In this document: piece after piece, positions 10,314 to 21,387 of the stretch
Position numbering within the stretch: the stretch's first letter is position 1
Layout of the letters: each line of letters starts with the position of its first letter
Assembly: GCA_013368445.1 (NCBI GenBank)
Contig: JAACJO010000005.1
Span: 1,054,001-1,118,000 of the forward strand
DNA from: Leucocoprinus leucothites
Lineage: Eukaryota > Basidiomycota > Agaricomycetes > Agaricales > Agaricaceae
DNA length: 64,000 nt
Direction: 5' to 3'
Notes under the pieces: model-generated
The model's database searches: none
The model's input: only the letters and a program-made list of their open reading frames with translations
Told to the model about the DNA's origin: nothing
Position numbers and translations under genes: made by a program

Positions 10314-12428
10314 CTAGTCACTAATAGACCTCGCAACCTGAGTAGTCCGTCCCCTTGTCAATCCATCTTCTCTGGAATTACTTGTCGTCGCTGCCGCAGT
10401 GGAGTATAATGAACCAGGTTGTTGGGAATACGTATGATGGTGATATTTAGCCAGAGCATCTCCAGCCAAAAGACCCGATCGCTCAGACTCCGTCGTTACC
10501 GTCACATCTTCACTACTATCACTCCCGACTTCGATATTTGCAGTATTGCTCCTGCTTCTAGTGTATCGTCGTTTATGTTTGGGTTTGTAGATGAATGACT
10601 GTGTGACGATCGTTATGTCAAACATGAGTGTGCCACCGCTCCCTAAAAGATATCTGGACAACAAGAGAAAGCGTCGGTGAACGTTAATGGTCAGGGGAAA
10701 AAGTTGAGACATACGGTATGCTCTCTTTCATAAATTCAGTGGACTGGGGCGGTGGAAGGTATGCGTTTGGCGATAAGAGAATAGAGGCGACATAAAACAC
10801 GTTTCCCAGAAACGCGAAAACGAAGAGATACATCGACAGGCCCTGCAGTACAGTAACAGAATAAAAATATCAACCAATCAACCAATGTTTTGATGTTGTA
10901 AATGAGTATGAAACCCACCTCTACAGACCTTCTAACAAACTTTGTAGACCCGGCCGAATGATAGGTGTCTTTAGCGGCACGTTGATAGAGTAAGCAAAGA
11001 AAACACTCACGTTCTTCCAAATCTGGGGTAGCCGGGACGTGAGGTAAAGCGTAGTGCAGAGCCAAGCGGAGATACGACCAATGATACGTTCGATGGAGGG
11101 ATGGGAATCATGGGGTGGGGGAACAGGTTCTGTGGGAGTTGACGGACCTTGATCTTTGAATGTCAATGGTATCTCCCGAACGGCGTCCGGGATAAGAGAA
11201 GGGTCTATTGCAGCCATAGTCGAGGTGACTGCGATCGGAACATCCTGGCCCATCGAACTCCTGACAGAGCTCAAGGGTGATAGCACCCGCCCAACATTGA
11301 GCGTAGCAGTCTTGGAAGACAAGCCTCGCTTACTCCCAACAAACGTACCAACGCCGAACAAAGCCCAAGCACCCAAGAACACCATAGTGGCACTCTTCTT
11401 ACCGGCCCTGGAATTCCTGCGGTTCGCAGCACTGGAGACAGGCTCACTCGCTTGTGTTGCCTCCTCCGAATCCTCCAGAAGCTCTTCCGTGCTCCGTCCT
11501 AACGACCTTCCCCTCCTGACACTATCCACATCAAGGGCCGTAATAGGCGAAACAAGTGAAGGCCCGATAGCCGATATACGATTGACACTGCCTGCGCGCG
11601 TTCGATGCCTCTCTATACTCCATGAGACGCGTTTCCGACCAATATCCCTCCCACCCTCCGAGTAGAAGCTGTCAATCATGGCGGCTGGGTGTCCATCGTC
11701 AGAGTCCGAATCATGAGCTTCATCACCTAAGGGGATATGTGACGTGAAGCTATGGGGACCGTCAGCCCGCAAGAGGAGGTCAGAATCGTGCCCAGTCGTG
11801 TGACGTGCAGAGCGTTCGTCTTGTCTGGCTGCGAGCGCTGCTGCCGCTGCGACGTTTGCGGCAACAGCAGAGAGAGTACGGTATCGGGTTGTGGTTCTAT
11901 CTGTGGATAGTTTACGGGAGGTAGGGATAACGGAGGCGGGGCGTTGGGGATAGGAAGCTGTTGGAGGTGGTGGTGAGGCTAGGGACTTTGAAGGCCTCTC
12001 ATAGTAGAGGTATTGGGAGAGGAGAACGAGATCGATGAGGCAAAAATAAGTTGCGAGATATACCTGTGAATATGAGATTTGGTAGTCAGATACGGAAACA
12101 ACAGGCGATGTGAGGGAGGCGCACTTGGAAAGGGAGCTGGTTGGTGAGTAAACAGCCTATGAGGTTAGAAAAGTCGCCTAGAAAGAAGATAAGGCGCGAT
12201 ATATGATGAGAGAAAGGAAGAACGCACCGAGGAACCAGTTGGCGAGAAAGGGCCAGGCAAGGCCGTCACACGATTGCCTACGGAAGTTCTCGAGTACCTG
12301 GCTAAAGGCACTGTCAGTGAGTGACACTATGGGGAGTCTAAGAGGATAACGAACGGAAACTGGGCACCGAGCCAGCAGCCTATGGAGACGTAGCCCAAGA
12401 GACCGCTGAAGAGGGCAGAGCCAGGCAT
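10314..12428 (-). CDS. PQ-loop repeat vacuolar amino-acid transporter (Ypq/PQLC2-like)
   Basis: A multi-exon gene starting at the ATG complementary to 12426-12428 (MPGSALFSGLLGYVSIGCWL). Two PQ-loop repeats are visible. The first is GAQFPQVLENFRRQSCDGLA plus WPFLANWFLGDFSNLIGCLL. The second is SRLPQIWKNFVRRSVEGLSM, then YLFVFAFLGNVFYVASILL. Seven-helix PQ-loop proteins of the Ypq1/PQLC2 type export cationic amino acids from vacuoles or lysosomes. A long, poorly conserved Ser/Arg-rich loop (about 11100-11960), containing one hydrophobic stretch (MVFLGAWALFGVGTF), separates the repeats, as in other fungal family members. The C-terminal tail is polar. Introns fall at about 10660-10720, 10850-10960, 12060-12150, 12170-12230 and 12300-12360; their exact borders are approximate. 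Confidence 0.87.
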
Positions 12429-13655
12429 GGGGGATGGAGGAAAAGAGGCAAGCCTAGCAGACAGCCTGTTTATCTTATGGCATGAGAAATCCACCACTAC
12501 TCGCTTCCGTCTCTGCGTGTCCCCATTTCGGAATTCTGGTGGAATGCTTTCTGCATTCTGTACTCTACAACCGCCTTGCTCAGAACATGTGCAGGGGAGG
12601 GCTACATCCAGCCCGGCAGTCCCTTGATGAGCCTCCCAGTTCCGTCTACCGTGCTTCTTACTCGAATTGGCTCATGCAGGGTCACCCACTGCACCTGAAC
12701 TGTCGATGCCATCTCGTCGGCGAGGCAAACTCAAAACCTTGAATGTCTGAGCCTCGAGCCTGTGCCGGTCGCCTCTTGCTCCCCCGCCGCTTCTAGCGAT
12801 GCTCTCGCCTAGTATAGACAAGCGTCCGCTTATCGCCAAATCACATCCGTTTTTCATTTTCGCTTTTTGCTATTCAACTCTCTCGGACTTTCATAAAGGG
12901 CTCTTCTAAACTGTCATTGTATTGCTCGTATAGGTGTCGAGGGCGTTTGACTATGGGAGCCATTTGAAAATCTGCTCTCTTCATCATAGAAGGGCGAATG
13001 GCCCAAAGTTCAGCTCCGATTCGTTGTAAAAACACGAAGAGTCCAGTTAATCCCCAAAATGTTCATCTAAAGAGATACAATCCTTATGCTCAGCTCCATC
13101 ACACTCCCAAACTCGGCACTAATCCGCCTGAACGTTGCGACTTCTTAAACTTCTAGTGCATGATACTCCGATATCATACCCCAGAGTCCTTATCAGAGCT
13201 TCAAAGCGTTCCCGGTAGATAATCAAACATACATAGTAACCAATAGTAAACTTCATTTGTAAACCTCTCACCTTGTGATAGCAGCATCTTCAGGTTTTCT
13301 TTAACCCTATCCCGGATCAATCTGGCCCATCCTAGCCAGGTTCACCCTATTCGTCTGCCCTAACTACGACCGCATGCCTCCAGAAGCAAAGAAACCTTGA
13401 CATATCATGGCATCGAGAAGACCTGCACACCTCCATTTGTAGGTCCACGTTTGCCATGCTCGCCAAACCGCCCGGACCGCTGCCTACTGCCGCCCAAGAA
13501 ATCAAGCGCTGATCTACTGATCGAGTCAACATAATCAATCAAATCATATACGTAATCGTCACGTGCTTATGAGCCCCTGAGCTCTCTCTCACCACCAAGT
13601 TCAAATGTTCATCAACGTCGGGCAATCCTAGTTGCAAATCCTGACCCGAGAAAAT
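12429..13655. other. intergenic region (divergent, ~1.2 kb)
   Basis: This lies between the start of the PQ-loop gene (-) and the start of the LIN1 gene (+) and must hold both promoters. Short open frames here (such as 12427-12742) have no recognisable protein character. I see no repeat, RNA gene or mobile element. Confidence 0.6.
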
Positions 13656-14989
13656 ATGTCAAAACCGCAAGGCAAAAAACGCTCACTAACGTCTACCGAC
13701 ACTTCTTCCCGCGATGCTTCTTACCCATCTACCCCTTCTCTCCCACACCACACCGCCAAAAAAACTCGTTTCGTAGATCCAGACGAAGACCCCGCCAACT
13801 TTGCCGAACAAGTTGACGAAGCACTTGAAGGTCCCATACGAAAACGTGCCGTAAAAACAGAGGGCTACGAATCAGATTCAAGCGATGATGGCGAAGGTGT
13901 CGTATACTCCCGCCGCAAAGCTGAGGATGCCGTAGGAGGCGGGGATGACTTGGGTGGAGACGACGATGACATGTTTGCTGCTGCTGAGAAATCTGCTCCC
14001 TCTGGAACAGGTGGCACTAGTTTAGATGGCGGTGGGGAAAAGAAGAAAGAAGAAAAGTTTATGCGGTTAGGTGATATTGAAGGCCAAGAATTCGGTGGAG
14101 GAGACGAAGGTGCCGGCTCTGACTCTGACGAGGAAAGTGAACCCGAACCGGAAGACGAAGACGATGCCGAACGCCGCAAAAAGGCTGGTATGGGATTCGA
14201 GCTATCTTCTTTCAATATGCGTGAAGAGATGGAAGAAGGCAAATTCACAGCGGATGGAATGTATGTTCGTACATTCGATCCTCACGGTCAACACGATCGT
14301 TGGATGGAAGGTCTATCCGAGATCGAGATCAAAATGGCCAGGAAGAGGAAGAAACATCAAGAGAAGATGCAGAGACAGAAACAAGAGGAAGAGGAAAGAG
14401 AGCTACGAGAAAGTGGTGGAAAGGAAGCGATGGAGAAACAGTTACTTCCGTATCTCAAGAAAGGCGAGACGGTGTTAGAAGCCCTACAACGATTTGGTGC
14501 ACTAGCAAAAAAGAAACAAGCTAAGAACAAAAAGTACGGTTTTTACTATCTTCATTCGCGGACACAACCACCGACTCCTCATCATCTAGAAACACAAAGC
14601 ACATTGCGCCTAATGCAATGGCAGTAGATGCATCATCATCAAACGCCACTAAACCACCACCGACCGATATCGAACTCATAACCCATCTCGCATCCAACCT
14701 CATGTCCCTCGGTGACACAGACGTCTACTCCAGAACTTACGAAGAACTTGTCCGCGACGTTCGACGTTCAGGTCTTGTCGAACAAGACTGGGAGCCTCCC
14801 TCCGCCGACATCAAGTACGAGTACAAGTGGGATGTACCAGGAGCAAACGATTCTCAGACGTTTGGTCCTTTCTCAGAAGAGGAGATGCAGTCGTGGTTCA
14901 AGGCATCATATTTTGGACCTGGTGGCGAGAAAGTCAGAGTTCGGCCTGTGGGCGGAGACTGGGTTGGTTGGGACGATTTACTTGACTAA
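13656..14989 (+). CDS. LIN1: Lin1/CD2BP2-type GYF-domain protein (U5 snRNP-associated)
   Basis: Two exons, 13656-14533 and 14590-14989, give about 425 aa. The N-terminal half is polar and acidic, with KKTRFVDPDEDPANF and NMREEMEEGKFTADGMYVR, both typical of the Lin1/CD2BP2 family. A Lys/Glu-rich coiled-coil-like stretch follows (MARKRKKHQEKMQRQKQEEE). The C-terminus holds the GYF domain: YEYKWDVPGANDSQTFGPFS then EEEMQSWFKASYFGPGG, which contains GPF, W-F and the GPGG variant turn. GYF domains bind proline-rich ligands; CD2BP2/Snu40/Lin1 associates with the U5 snRNP and leaves before the tri-snRNP forms. The intron is 56 nt, GT-AG. I start at ATG 13656, the first ATG of the frame. Confidence 0.9.
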
Positions 14990-15160
14990 GTGTCCACAAA
15001 TTGTGTTGCGATTTGATGCCTGGATTCTTGCTTGGATGTATTATAGGTATTGGTATGGTATCTATACAATGTAGTTCTATTACACGGAATGATGGTAGTC
15101 CCCTGGAAAACCCTTGCACGAAAACGAAAACAGTAGCAGAAAGAATGCAAATCATACTGT

Positions 15161-18100
15161 TTAATGGCTGACGTATTGGAAAACGAACGACACCTCAGGC
15201 AAACCGACCTCAGCACGTAACAAGTCGTCATGGTTGTTTTTCAATTCCGCGTTGGTGAAATGATTCCAACTGTAAGAATAGCCGGCTCAGTTACACGCAG
15301 GAAAGACAAGGGGTTCAATACTCACGTGCTAGCGTCGCCATAAAGCAATGCAGGTGACTTTACCATCTGCTTGCCGTCCTTGCATCGTTTGCACTTGAAG
15401 GTCTCATGGGTATCGCACAGTGTATTCTCATTAAAAATAAAAAGCTGTCGAAGAGCATCCAACGAGAAGTGGCGCTCAGTATCTTCTTTTTCGTCAACCA
15501 CAGCCGACGAAAGGGCTTGTTTGTTAGCTTGACGCTGGAAGATTTTCTCTTCAATGGTACCCGTGGAAATGAACCGATACACGAAGCCTAAGATAATCCC
15601 TGATTAGCCAATTCTACAAGTGCGAATGCCTGTCAGCTCACACTCTTTCTTTTGACCATCACGCCATACACGAGCGAGAGCCTGTTGGTCAGCAGCTGGG
15701 TTCCAATCTGTACATCTATTAGCGACGCTAAGCAGAAAATCTGAGCAAAGGGGAGCATACCGGGATCGAACAGAATCAGCCGATTTGCGCCAATGAGGTT
15801 GATACCACATCCACCGGCTTTACTACTCAGTAAGAAAATAAATTCCTTGCCATTAGGATCGTTGAACTGATCGACAAGCTTCTGTCGTTTTGAGACTGTC
15901 ATTGTCCCGTCAAGACGGAAGTATCCGTATCTAAGCCAGATACAATGAGCGGCAGGACGAGGAATACAGGCAAGATGCCGCACTTCTTGTTCCGACATAA
16001 CCTTTCAAACAGATCAAGCGTTTGTGTATAATTACTGATTAGTACGATCTTGTCATTGGTGGTTTGTCGCATCTGGTGCAAAAACCTAGTTGGGTTAGTT
16101 AACACCATCATTGTATCTGTACATCCAAGCACCGACCTTTCTAGAACAAGGAACTTGCCGCCCCACTCACTCCTAACTGCAGGGTTCCTATTAGCCCCCC
16201 TTCCTCCGCCTCCACCCTTCGCGGCAGTATAATCAGGAGGCAGGAGGTTATCTGAGCCTTTCAAGTCCTCCGGAAGATTCAGCAACTCGGGGTGATTGCA
16301 TAGCTTCTTCAAAATGTTGATGGCCTTGAGAGGCTGAGACTCTGTTCCGCGTAGCAAGGCTTTGATCTCAGGTGAAGTAATAAATAAGCGATATAATGAT
16401 AATTGAAAGTCCGAGAGGTGACAGAAAACCACATGCTCGTACTTGACAGGCACTAGGATAGGAAAGGTCAGAATATATGCTGCGGGAATGAAGTAAATGC
16501 ATACAGTATTTCGACAACAAATCATTGGTCCGCCGAATTATAAATTTCATGACGAGGGAACCCAATTCCTTGAGTTTCTTCTCACTTTCGGCCTTATGAG
16601 TATCGTTTGCGAGAGCATCGCGACCACGAACAATGATGTTCTCAAAGTTCTTCTTAAAATCGTTCTTTGAGCCCAAGAAGTTAGGATTGGCAAAGTTGAG
16701 GAGAGCGAAATATTCAGAAAGGTCATTCTGGCAAACGTCAGTATATTTTGCAATTGTTGAAAGGCAAGTTTCGTACCTGGATAGGCGTGCCGGTCAAAAT
16801 GACACGCCGCTTGACGTCCAAGCCGGTCAGGGCTTGGAAGGTGAGAGATTCTACATAAAATCGCTATCAATACATAGTTTACTTGAAGTTTAGATCGAAG
16901 CTGACCTCCATTCTTAAGTCGATGGCCCTCATCACAAAGAAGGAGCCCTATACTACAGTTTGCGAGGTACACAGTAAGGGTACGCAGTGTTTCGTACGAA
17001 ACAATCATGACTACCGGTCTCGGTTTAGTTGACATATAATACTGTTGAACTCATATCCGTACCTGGCTGAGTAACGTTCCTTCCTTGAGCAGAGACCCAA
17101 CGCTGTACCTTCGGTATCAACTCTGCCTTCCCCCCCTTCCCGTCGACTGCCAGTGGCGTTACAGTGTCTTTTCCTAGCCATTTCACTTTGACGTATTGGT
17201 TACCCATGAAAAGAAGAAAAAAGAGAGCACGAACCCAACTCATTTGCCCAGTTCTTGACCAGACTAGAAGGACAAACGATAATACATTTTTCAATTGTAG
17301 ACTTTCCAGGATGTGGTGATTGTTTTAACAACGTCCACATGAGTGCGATGCATTGTAGCGTTTTTCCGAGGCCCATCTCGTCAGCCATGATGCAACCATA
17401 CTGGTTCTCAACCACCATGCCTGTCGTGCACTTATAGAGAAACTAGGTCGCGGTCAACACATGCGCTCCGAATCTCCGGATGGAAACTTACCTTGACACC
17501 TTCAACCTGATGTGGCCGCAGAATTTTTGAGAGACGCGGGTCAATAACCACAGGCACTTTGGGTACCTTCTCTTTCTTGTCTCCGCCTTCGCCGAGTAGC
17601 TTTCGGAGACTCTTATGAGGATTATACATTCCAGCTGTTTTTGCCCGAGCCTCCTCTTCCGCCTTAGCTTTTGCTTCCTCTGCCTCGCGCTCTTTTCTCT
17701 CTTCATCTGTGTCTCTTGTATCGATCGTCGGGTCAAAGAGGACAATAGCATGATCCTCCATCGGATCATGTAGGGGCCTTGGAATAAGTTTTGCAGGAGG
17801 TCTAGTGCCCAGAGAAACGTTCGAAAGCATCGGAGTAACAACAGAGCCATCTTTATTCCTCATTGAAGGGAGGGAGAATCGCCGGTTGACGACTTGATCG
17901 AATGGGGCGGGCTTGAACACAGGATACTGTTTCTGCATGGCAAGAAGTTCTTCCTCATTGAGGTAAGTTTTATCCCTGTCATCCTTCTTCTTCTTCTTCT
18001 TGGAACCACCATCATCGTCAGAGTCATCCTCTCCTTGTTGTCCTGCATAGGAAACACGTTTTCGTTTCCGCTGAGGCTGAACACGTTCCAAGGATTTCGC

Positions 18101-18196
18101 AGGTGTTGGAGCTTTAAAAGGAAGGTTCACACGAGAACTTTCTTGAAGTCGATCTACAACCTTGCCATCCGCTGTAGTTGGGACTCGCTTGAGCAT
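15161..18196 (-). CDS. RAD54: RAD54 DNA repair and recombination ATPase
   Basis: The gene starts at ATG 18196 ([20 protein letters not shown]) and ends at the TAA complementary to 15161-15163 (FVFQYVSH). It is a full Swi2/Snf2 translocase: a basic N-terminal domain for Rad51 binding, [18 protein letters not shown], Walker A ([20 protein letters not shown]), the DEGH box ([13 protein letters not shown]), motif III ([20 protein letters not shown]), [13 protein letters not shown], and the helicase C lobe ([59 protein letters not shown]). A C-terminal Cys cluster ([12 protein letters not shown]) resembles the zinc-binding region of Rad54. Rad54 stimulates Rad51 strand exchange and remodels chromatin in homologous recombination. 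At least eight short introns are present. A poly-Lys tract (KKKKKK, near 17990) is probably part of a nuclear localisation signal. Confidence 0.95.
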
Positions 18197-19818
18197 GGGT
18201 ATGTTACGATGAGAAGAAGGAAGCTGGGATAACAGCTTGAAAGCCCTCAGGGTCCATTCAGAGTCACCAAACGCGTCGCGTAAATGGAGTCACGTGCACG
18301 CGACATAATATAAGTTCCGTGGAACGCTGTCTTGGGTTAGTACAGGCCGGTACAGGCTGAATAGGTCGCTGCTTCGGGCGGCTGATACAGGTCTTTTTTG
18401 GTTCAAGAATCAACTTGCTGAATGAGGTGTGTGGTTGAACACTTGAGAGTTACATCTCCACTGTGTCACCGCTAGACGGTACGAAATCGAAATTGTAGAC
18501 TGATGCTAAGGTAGGATTATCCTCCAACACTGTTACTAGATAAATCACGTTCCTGACATTTTCCAGGTACGTGTAGGAGGCCAATCTCTCCTTATTGTGA
18601 TAGATATGATTTCAGGAACACTTAACAGCCAGTATACTTGGGGTACAAATTGACAATCGCACCAAGGCCGATTGGCGATAAATGGAAATATTCCTTTGAA
18701 CTCCTCCTATGGCACCAAGTTGGCGCGCTGATGCCGATAAAGACGCTTCTTTCAAAGACTCCCTGCTCTTGTCCTCGTGGAAAACTGTGTGTTCTTATCT
18801 AACTTGGCCGTTCGAGCTCGGGAGAATCCAGAGTGCTTTCAATCAACAGCCCAGCAATTATAACTGTCGAGCACGGTGTATTACTCGGGCTGGCTCCAGC
18901 GAAACTGCAACGTTAAATGGTTTCGCTACTGTTGTGGATAGACTACAGCCACAGATCTGAGATGCTACGAGGCGCCGGCCTCCCATCAGGCGTCTGATGC
19001 TCAAGGAAGGACTCTGCCGCGACTCCCAACCCACCACTCAGCAGCGAATGATTGCTTCAATTGCTTCAAGTGATACGTTATGACTACATGACAGTGCGGC
19101 GACGTCGGAAATCGCAGGTACGTAGCGCCCTTCTTTGGGTATACTGCCCTGGTGAACGACATCGGACTCTTCTCCGGGGCGCGGCTGTTGAACGTTTGAA
19201 CGCCAAATACTACAGACAGGGGTAGCGCCGTCGTTCTTCCACTTGACTGAATTGTGTACTTGAAGTTCCTTTAATAATACGGATACGGGACCGACTGATT
19301 ATCATGGGTTTACAAATCAGACAATAAACAGGAGAACGGAGATGGTGGAATGCGTGGTCACGATGAAGAGGCGAGATCGCTGATGCCGATGGACAAATAA
19401 GGAATCTTAGGAAAGGATAGTGTAAAATGTTGGCCCCACCTTCTCCCCCTTACATACTTACTATATTCGGTATCCAGGCAGTCCGAATCGTTCACGGAAA
19501 GCAAACCAAGATCTCTGACAACCATGTTTGGTATCAGTCCTCGCTCTACTCGCCATTATCTATCCCAGAGGTCACTTTAGGACTGCAATTGTCAGGCTGG
19601 ATATGTTTACATTTGATCGAAAGGAACCCCCGGCGCAATAACGATGTCCTATCTTTACATTATGCTTGACGCTGGACTATCCGAGCGCTCTGGAAATTTA
19701 ACATCCTTGGTTTAGCGCTCTCCGGCAGTCTTCACATATCCGGCCTTTTCGATACCCTTGGCGTTGCCTTGGTTCAAGAGAGACCAGTCCATTTAATGGA
19801 AAGTATCATCTGTGCAAG
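18197..19818. other. gene-poor intergenic region (~1.6 kb)
   Basis: This is the longest stretch without a supported gene, between RAD54 (-) and the small orphan gene (+). The open frames at 18709-18960 and 19427-19669 are short and show no family resemblance, intron signals or codon bias I would trust. I see no tandem repeat or terminal repeats. It must contain the RAD54 promoter. Confidence 0.55.
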
Positions 19819-19826
19819 TATAAAAG
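19819..19826 (+). promoter_or_regulatory. TATA box of the small orphan gene
   Basis: TATAAAAG lies 61 bp upstream of ATG 19887 and is followed by a pyrimidine-rich stretch (ACATCTCTATCCTCACTT) of the kind that surrounds fungal transcription starts. The spacing leaves room for a short leader and suggests a regulated or strongly expressed gene. Confidence 0.6.
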
Positions 19827-19886
19827 ACCGTTGAATTTTGGTACATCTCTATCCTCACTTACAAGTCTACTTTACCACTCTTCAAC

Positions 19887-20552
19887 ATGTCCAGCAGCCA
19901 AGTTCCCGTTTTCCCTCTCAATGTTATCTCCTTCGTTGCAGATCGCTCCATTACAAACTCTGGAGGTATGTAAGCTACTTGATAGTGGTTGATAGCTAGC
20001 TGATTGTCCGGTTGCAGATGTTTTGAGTATGCCCTTGCTACTAATGCTAGTACAGTTGGGTCGCTAGACTAATACCAATTCTCAGAACATATCAGCGCAT
20101 ATGAAGACAAGATTAATTCCATCAAAGTTGATGCCCGCAAGGACGGCCCAGATGAGGTCTATATCTGTAAAGAATCCGACTCCCCCCAATTCCAGGGAGG
20201 CGATGTCGATACGTTCAAGCTTAGCATTGGTCCCCTTGAGGTACTTACATCAGACCTATTCTTCGTTTTGAAACGACGCACTTACCTGCACGTTTGATTG
20301 CAGACTTCAATTGCGTACAATCTTCAGACTCAGAAGATGATTTTGGAGGTCTTTTTGGTCCTTCCTGTCCTGGGGCCGGTTTTGGTTGGTGCATCGACCG
20401 GCTCTCTTAAAGATGGGGTTTCCGTCAAGATTGGTTATGAGTCTGTCCTTACCGGCGAGGTCGATACTAGACTCAAGAACAAACGTGGTATCTTGGGTTA
20501 TGAATTTGAAGCTTTTGGAAAGAGGTACGATGCAGAGGTCAAGTTATTCTAA
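19887..20552 (+). CDS. small orphan protein (~163 aa) with probable 9-nt microexon
   Basis: Model: exons 19887-19965, 20018-20026 (9 nt), 20086-20240 and 20304-20552, all with GT-AG introns, joined in frame to about 163 aa ending DAEVKLF. There is no signal peptide (MSSSQVPVFPLNVISFVADR) and no cysteine-rich pattern. The alternating hydrophobic and polar C-terminal half (SLKDGVSVKIGYESVLTGEV, then GILGYEFEAFGKRYDAEVKL) suggests a beta-rich fold. Skipping the microexon, or treating 19966-20085 as one intron, also keeps the frame. Only a vague resemblance to small beta-rich mushroom proteins came to mind, with no function attached, so I assign none. A TATA box upstream suggests strong or inducible expression. 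Confidence 0.68.
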
Positions 20553-21387
20553 ACGGGGAATTATAGACAGGGGATCTCCCGGTCTTCTTCGCTTTTCTTC
20601 GCTGCTACCCTTGTTTACCGAAAGCCTCAGTTGTGTCCTTCGTGATGTAAATTTCTAGTATGATTGAATTTCAGTTAAAGGCTCTTTTTGTGCTGTAGCT
20701 GAGTGGACCCCGTGTTCAAGTGGGCTTAGAGACGCAGAGGATCTTCCAGCATGGGGGATTTCCTGGAGTCGTCCTCGTGCTTATTTTAGGGGGATGTCCA
20801 AATGAAAAAGCCCTCACAATCCGACGGCGCGGTTCTCATGGTAGACTGTAAAGGATCAACCCCTCGAACCAGCCAGAGGCTGGTAGGTCAATCATGGTCT
20901 TGAAGATCAGCCCAAGCTCTCTGCCACATCATATAGTAAAATCATTGTCGTGGGATTTTAGCGGATCTAATGCATCCCGTCGAGTGTGCCAAGTATACAA
21001 GTAGGTAGAGGAGAAAAAGTGCTCCTATTCAATCTTCATGCTGTGATCAACTAGAGTAGGAGTCCAGGTTCTCTGGTGGTATGTATATGCCAAAGGCTGA
21101 GAATCGGTGGATTAGGGTAGGATAGGCTTACAAAGAGTGATTCTCTATGTAGACTGGGCACAAGTAATTTATTCCTCCATGATACTTGTAATTTGCACTT
21201 AGAAACTGAAAGTTTGTTTGCGCCACTAGTTAATTTTCCGGATTTGGATGCACATATCAATATCGACTAGGTATAACAAAACTAGTGAGGGAGCAGTGCT
21301 AATGAGAGCAAAAGATGAGGCAATATGCAGTATAGTTTGTAGGTTAGTCCCAAGCACAGCCAATAGAGGTACGAGACGACGATAATG
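20553..21387. other. intergenic region (~0.8 kb)
   Basis: This lies between the 3' end of the small orphan gene (+) and the 3' end of the chromodomain gene (-). It should hold two 3' UTRs. I see no convincing gene, RNA or repeat; the small open frame at 21051-21260 is not supported. Confidence 0.55.

Noticed and set aside
12427..12742. Overlapping plus-strand frames next to the PQ-loop gene start
   Set aside because: They begin over the start codon of the PQ-loop gene on the other strand and show no coding character.
18709..18960. Plus-strand open frame in the gene-poor stretch
   Set aside because: Short, no family resemblance, no supporting intron or promoter signals.
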